In this document: piece by piece, positions 5,107-7,851 of the stretch
Layout: every line of letters starts with the position of its first letter
How positions within the stretch are numbered: the first letter of the stretch is position 1
Origin: an uncultured Caryophanales bacterium
GTDB taxonomy: Bacteria > Bacillota_I > Bacilli_A > RFN20 > CAG-826
NCBI GenBank assembly: GCA_946403545.1
Contig: CAMJAG010000049.1
Span: 1 to 7,851, forward strand
Reading direction: 5' to 3'
DNA: 7,851 nucleotides
The notes under the pieces: generated by a model
Seen by the model: the letters and a program-made list of their open reading frames with translations, nothing else
Databases searched by the model: none
What the model was told of the DNA's origin: nothing
Program-made: the position numbers and the translations under genes

Positions 5107-6001
5107 TTTTGTTTTTCTCCTTCTTTAATGTAATTTTTTGTTTGCGGCTGCTCATAACATTCATCAAGACAACCACTAATAAGACAACAGCAAGTAAAAT
5201 TGCTGTGAATGCTCTAAATTGAGTAGGAACCCCAGACTTTTTCATCGCACTATCAACATAAGTTGAAATTGTGTTGAAATTGCCACTTGTAGGTTTTGTA
5301 AACGCTGTGATGACATAGTCATCAAGAGATAATGTAATTGATAATAAGAAGCCAGAAAGAATTCCAGGAACAATATCAGGAATAACAACTTTCCATAAAG
5401 CTTTAGTTTGTGTCGCACCTAAATCCATTGCTGCTTCATAAAGTGAAGGATCCATTTGTTCAAGTTTAGGTTCAACAGACATAACAACATAAGGAATAGA
5501 TAATACTACATGTCCTATTACTAATGTAAAGAAGCTTCTAGGCATGAATTTAGAACAAATAACGAATAAAACGCACAATGAAACCGCAGTGACAATTTCA
5601 GCGTTAACAACAGGAATTTGTGTAACAAAATCCATAGCATTTCTAATCCATTTCTTTCTTGTGTAATAAATACCAATCGCACCTAAAGTACCTAAAATGG
5701 TAGAAATGCTAGCTGCAGTAAGTGCTACTAATGCAGTGTTTTTTGCAGCATCCCAAATCTTCGCGGATTCCACATTACCTGGTTTGAAAAGGTTAATGTA
5801 GTTACCAAAACTGAAACCATTCCACATACCTGTTGTAGGGTGTTTTGTGAATGAGAACACAGCGATATATACGATTGGCGCATACATCAAAATGAGAATG
5901 ATATAAATAAACACTTTTGCGAGAATCTTGCCAACTTGACTCTTAATTCTCTTATTTTTTAATGCACGATTTGTGTCAAGAACAGTAACTTTATTTGCCA
6001 T
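5099..6001 (-). CDS. potC: Spermidine/putrescine ABC transporter permease PotC
   Basis: This is one of the two membrane subunits of the polyamine importer. Its 300 residues contain about six hydrophobic spans (roughly 27-50, 88-112, 128-150, 155-175, 212-235, 263-284). The EAA loop reads YEAAMDLGATQTKALWKVVI followed by P-D-I-V-P-G-I at about 188-213, the cytoplasmic element that docks on PotA. The C-terminus is a Lys-rich cytoplasmic tail. The N-terminus is about 25 residues of charged sequence before the first span. The ATG follows the potB stop by 1 bp, so translation is probably coupled. A GTAGGT purine stretch inside the end of potB may act as the ribosome binding site. The last 8 bases overlap potD. 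Confidence 0.93.
   Translation of the reverse strand: MANKVTVLDTNRALKNKRIKSQVGKILAKVFIYIILILMYAPIVYIAVFSFTKHPTTGMWNGFSFGNYINLFKPGNVESAKIWDAAKNTALVALTAASISTILGTLGAIGIYYTRKKWIRNAMDFVTQIPVVNAEIVTAVSLCVLFVICSKFMPRSFFTLVIGHVVLSIPYVVMSVEPKLEQMDPSLYEAAMDLGATQTKALWKVVIPDIVPGILSGFLLSITLSLDDYVITAFTKPTSGNFNTISTYVDSAMKKSGVPTQFRAFTAILLAVVLLVVVLMNVMSSRKQKITLKKEKNKND
5117..5122 (-). promoter_or_regulatory. Ribosome binding site of potD
   Basis: AAGGAG lies 10 bp upstream of the potD ATG, inside the last codons of potC. It is the strongest site visible within the operon. This fits the need for more binding protein than permease and supports the chosen overlapping start. Confidence 0.7.
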
Positions 6002-6002
6002 A

Positions 6003-6875
6003 TTACCAAATACCTACTTTCTTGCCATCTTCTTCTTTTCTTGAAACTGTTTTCTCAATAACAAGAGTTACACCGATAATGAATAGCATCACTAAAGAAA
6101 GGACACTACCAACGTTATTTGCAACATCACTTGTTGATGAACCGAACCAGTCTTCGATTAATTTACCAATAATTTTGGTTCTTCTTTCAGACATATGGTC
6201 AGCGATAACATACGAAGACATTGTTGGCATGAATGTCATCATACATGCAGAAACAATTCCAGGAATTGTCATAGGAATAATATTTTTAAAGAATACTTGC
6301 GCTGGATTTGCGCCTAAATCTGCAGCAGCTTCAATTTGATTCTTATCCATTTTTAACATTTGGTTATATAAAGGAAGAATCGCAAATGGTAAATAGTCAT
6401 AAACCATACCGATAACAACTGCAACATAAGGGTATGTAGAAGTTAATGCAAATCCAAATAATGAATTAGTAACAAAGTTAATTAATGATTTTAAACCTAA
6501 TGTTCTAACAACAAAGTTGATCCACATAGGAAGTAAGAAAATATAGACTAAAACTTTGTTTTTGTTGTATTTCTTGTTGCTGAGGAAGTATGCAACAGGA
6601 TAGGCAATTAAGATACAAATAACTGTTGTAATAGAAGAGATGAGGAATGTAATTCCGATAACTTCCCAGTTCTTAGAGTTTGTAAAAACTGTACCCCAGT
6701 TAGAGAATGTGAACGCTCCATTAGCATCTGTAAAAGCATAATAGAAAACAAGAGCAAGAGGGAAGATTACAAATAACGCCATGAAAACAGCGTATGGAAT
6801 ACATAAGCTTCCTCTAAAATTGAATCTTCTACGTTGCTTAATAGCTATGTCGTTAGATTCTAATGCTGCTTCCAT
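6003..6875 (-). CDS. potB: Spermidine/putrescine ABC transporter permease PotB
   Basis: This is the second membrane subunit, the heterodimer partner of PotC. The protein has 290 residues with a basic N-terminus (KQRRRF, 13-18), a first span at about 25-48 and further spans at about 72-98, 107-126, 146-170, 201-224 and 255-273. The EAA loop reads IEAAADLGANPAQVFFKNII at 181-200, followed by PMTIPGI, the PotA docking site. The loop after the third span (WINFVVRTLGLKSLI) matches the PotB/PotH type. It begins 2 bp after the potA stop with GGAG about 13 bp upstream, and is followed by potC after 1 bp. Length and motif order are normal for the family. Confidence 0.92.
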   Translation of the reverse strand: MEAALESNDIAIKQRRRFNFRGSLCIPYAVFMALFVIFPLALVFYYAFTDANGAFTFSNWGTVFTNSKNWEVIGITFLISSITTVICILIAYPVAYFLSNKKYNKNKVLVYIFLLPMWINFVVRTLGLKSLINFVTNSLFGFALTSTYPYVAVVIGMVYDYLPFAILPLYNQMLKMDKNQIEAAADLGANPAQVFFKNIIPMTIPGIVSACMMTFMPTMSSYVIADHMSERRTKIIGKLIEDWFGSSTSDVANNVGSVLSLVMLFIIGVTLVIEKTVSRKEEDGKKVGIW

Positions 6876-6877
6876 CG

Positions 6878-7851
6878 CTATTTCTTAGCTCCTTTACGAG
6901 AAACGTGGATTTTGGAAGTATCAATGATAACTGAAACAGTATCATTTTCGTTCCATAAATCAGGTGTATTAAGAATGAAGTCTTCCTCTTCTTCAGTTCT
7001 AACCATAATTTCGTAGTGATCGCCTAAGTAAATTAAGGAAATAATATTTCCTTGAATATCACTAGCTTCTAAATCGTCGCTTATAGTGATTGCATCGAAA
7101 GGAACTTCAACATTGACTTCCATATCAGTTGGATCAATTTCTTTACCCTTTTCATCAAGGATAATTCCTTCTTCAGTCATTTTAGCGCCAGGGAATAATC
7201 CCATAATATCGATCTCAAATTCAGCATTTGCGAATTCAACTTTGTTGTCACTTGTAATGTAGCCATCATAGAAGTTACTAACGAATGGCTTTTTCATAAT
7301 TTGAATGTTAGTTGGTTCAATTGTAAGACCGACTTTTGTTTGTTCATCAAATTCTTCAGTAGATTGAACAATAACTTCAGCTTTACCAACATTCATGATG
7401 TATTCGTAGTGCATACCTTTGAAAATCTTGGAAGAAATAACTGCATCCACTATTCCTTCTCCTGGTTTAGTAATGATTAAATCTTCTGGTCTAACAACGA
7501 TATCCACTTTTTCATTAACTTTAAATTTTGAGAAATCGTTAGGATCTGCATCCCAATATTTATTTAAGAATCTAACCTTGTTATTAGCAGCTACTGTGCC
7601 AGTATAAATGTTAGATTCACCAATGAAGTCCGCAACGAAAGCGTTGACTGGTTCATCATAAATTTCTTTTGGTTTTCCAACTTGTTGGATACAACCATCA
7701 TTCATAACAACAATTGTGTCACTCATTGTAAGAGCTTCTTCTTGGTCATGAGTAACATAAATGAAAGTAATGCCTAATTCTTTGTGCATTGCTTTCAATT
7801 CGAGTTGCATTTCTTTTCTCATCTTTAAGTCAAGAGCACCTAAAGGTTCGT
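6878..7851 (-). CDS. potA: Spermidine/putrescine ABC transporter ATPase PotA, N-terminus outside window, extended C-terminus
   Basis: This is the ATP-hydrolysing subunit of the importer. The frame stays open to the window edge and begins at the D-loop region (EPLGALDLK). The Met at 7822 is therefore internal, and Walker A, the Q-loop, the signature motif and most of Walker B lie outside. The switch (H-loop) histidine is in YVTHDQEEALTMSD, encoded around 7755-7725. The ABC domain ends near IGESNIYTG. A TOBE-type region with the landmark VVRPEDLII follows. A second segment with the same pattern (DGYITSDNKVEFANAEF ... NIISLIYLGDHYEIMVRT ... VIIDTSKIHVSRK) then continues to the stop. About 320 residues follow the D-loop, against roughly 200 in E. 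coli PotA, so the intact protein should be near 500 residues. The stop is 2 bp before potB. Confidence 0.92.
   Translation of the reverse strand, partial: EPLGALDLKMRKEMQLELKAMHKELGITFIYVTHDQEEALTMSDTIVVMNDGCIQQVGKPKEIYDEPVNAFVADFIGESNIYTGTVAANNKVRFLNKYWDADPNDFSKFKVNEKVDIVVRPEDLIITKPGEGIVDAVISSKIFKGMHYEYIMNVGKAEVIVQSTEEFDEQTKVGLTIEPTNIQIMKKPFVSNFYDGYITSDNKVEFANAEFEIDIMGLFPGAKMTEEGIILDEKGKEIDPTDMEVNVEVPFDAITISDDLEASDIQGNIISLIYLGDHYEIMVRTEEEEDFILNTPDLWNENDTVSVIIDTSKIHVSRKGAKK

Noticed and set aside
5995..6339. Plus-strand open frame opposite potB
   Set aside because: It is hydrophobic only because it mirrors a permease gene. There is no ribosome binding site and no independent support.
7419..7607. 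Plus-strand open frame opposite potA
   Set aside because: It is antisense to a conserved ATPase coding region, short and without motifs.

Overview
This is an AT-rich bacterial window in which every gene I can support is on the minus strand. It reads as a low-GC member of the Bacillota or Mycoplasmatota. The grounds are an AT-rich base composition, purine-rich Shine-Dalgarno sites, lipoprotein signal peptides with Lys-rich N-termini, TTGxxx/TATAAT-type promoters and short intergenic spaces. The standard genetic code fits: Trp is TGG throughout, no gene is broken by TGA, and one gene ends in TGA. Naming the order (an uncultured gut Erysipelotrichales, Acholeplasmatales or RF39 relative, for example) would be guesswork from this sequence alone.

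Layout in transcription order, right to left. (1) 7851-3775 is a polyamine ABC importer operon, potA-potB-potC-potD. It runs from the 3' two-thirds of the ATPase gene (cut by the window edge), through two permeases, to the substrate-binding lipoprotein. Junctions are tight: 2 bp, 1 bp and an 8-bp overlap. PotA has an unusually long C-terminus that looks like a duplicated TOBE-type regulatory module. (2) 3736-3331 is a tRNA operon, Cys(GCA)-Arg(ACG)-Pro(UGG), with a strong extended -10 promoter and a textbook Rho-independent terminator. The Cys-Arg spacer can fold as an H-type pseudoknot. The 3' end of tRNA-Pro has a degenerate inverted copy on the other side of the terminator. (3) 3217-2447 encodes an unfamiliar 256-residue protein with a possible PD-(D/E)XK-like nuclease core and a perfect AGGAGG ribosome binding site. 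(4) 2434-241 is a separately promoted secreted lipoprotein, an M6 (immune inhibitor A-like) zinc metalloprotease with two N-terminal Ig-like BIG2 domains. (5) 200-1 is a second promoter driving tRNA-Ala(UGC) and a tRNA-Met(CAU) cut by the window edge.

The Pot genes form one transport machine: PotD captures polyamine outside the membrane, PotB and PotC form the channel, and PotA supplies ATP hydrolysis. The protease and the unknown protein have no evident functional link to it or to each other. Most of the window is ordinary. The points worth a second look are the tRNA-Pro inverted copy around its terminator, the pseudoknot-capable tRNA spacer, the extended PotA C-terminus, mismatched acceptor stems in two neighbouring tRNAs, and the unknown gene beside the tRNA cluster. 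I see no CRISPR array, insertion sequence, integrase or clear defence system. The only gene-free stretch over 300 bases is about 3218-3774, and it is filled by the tRNA operon.
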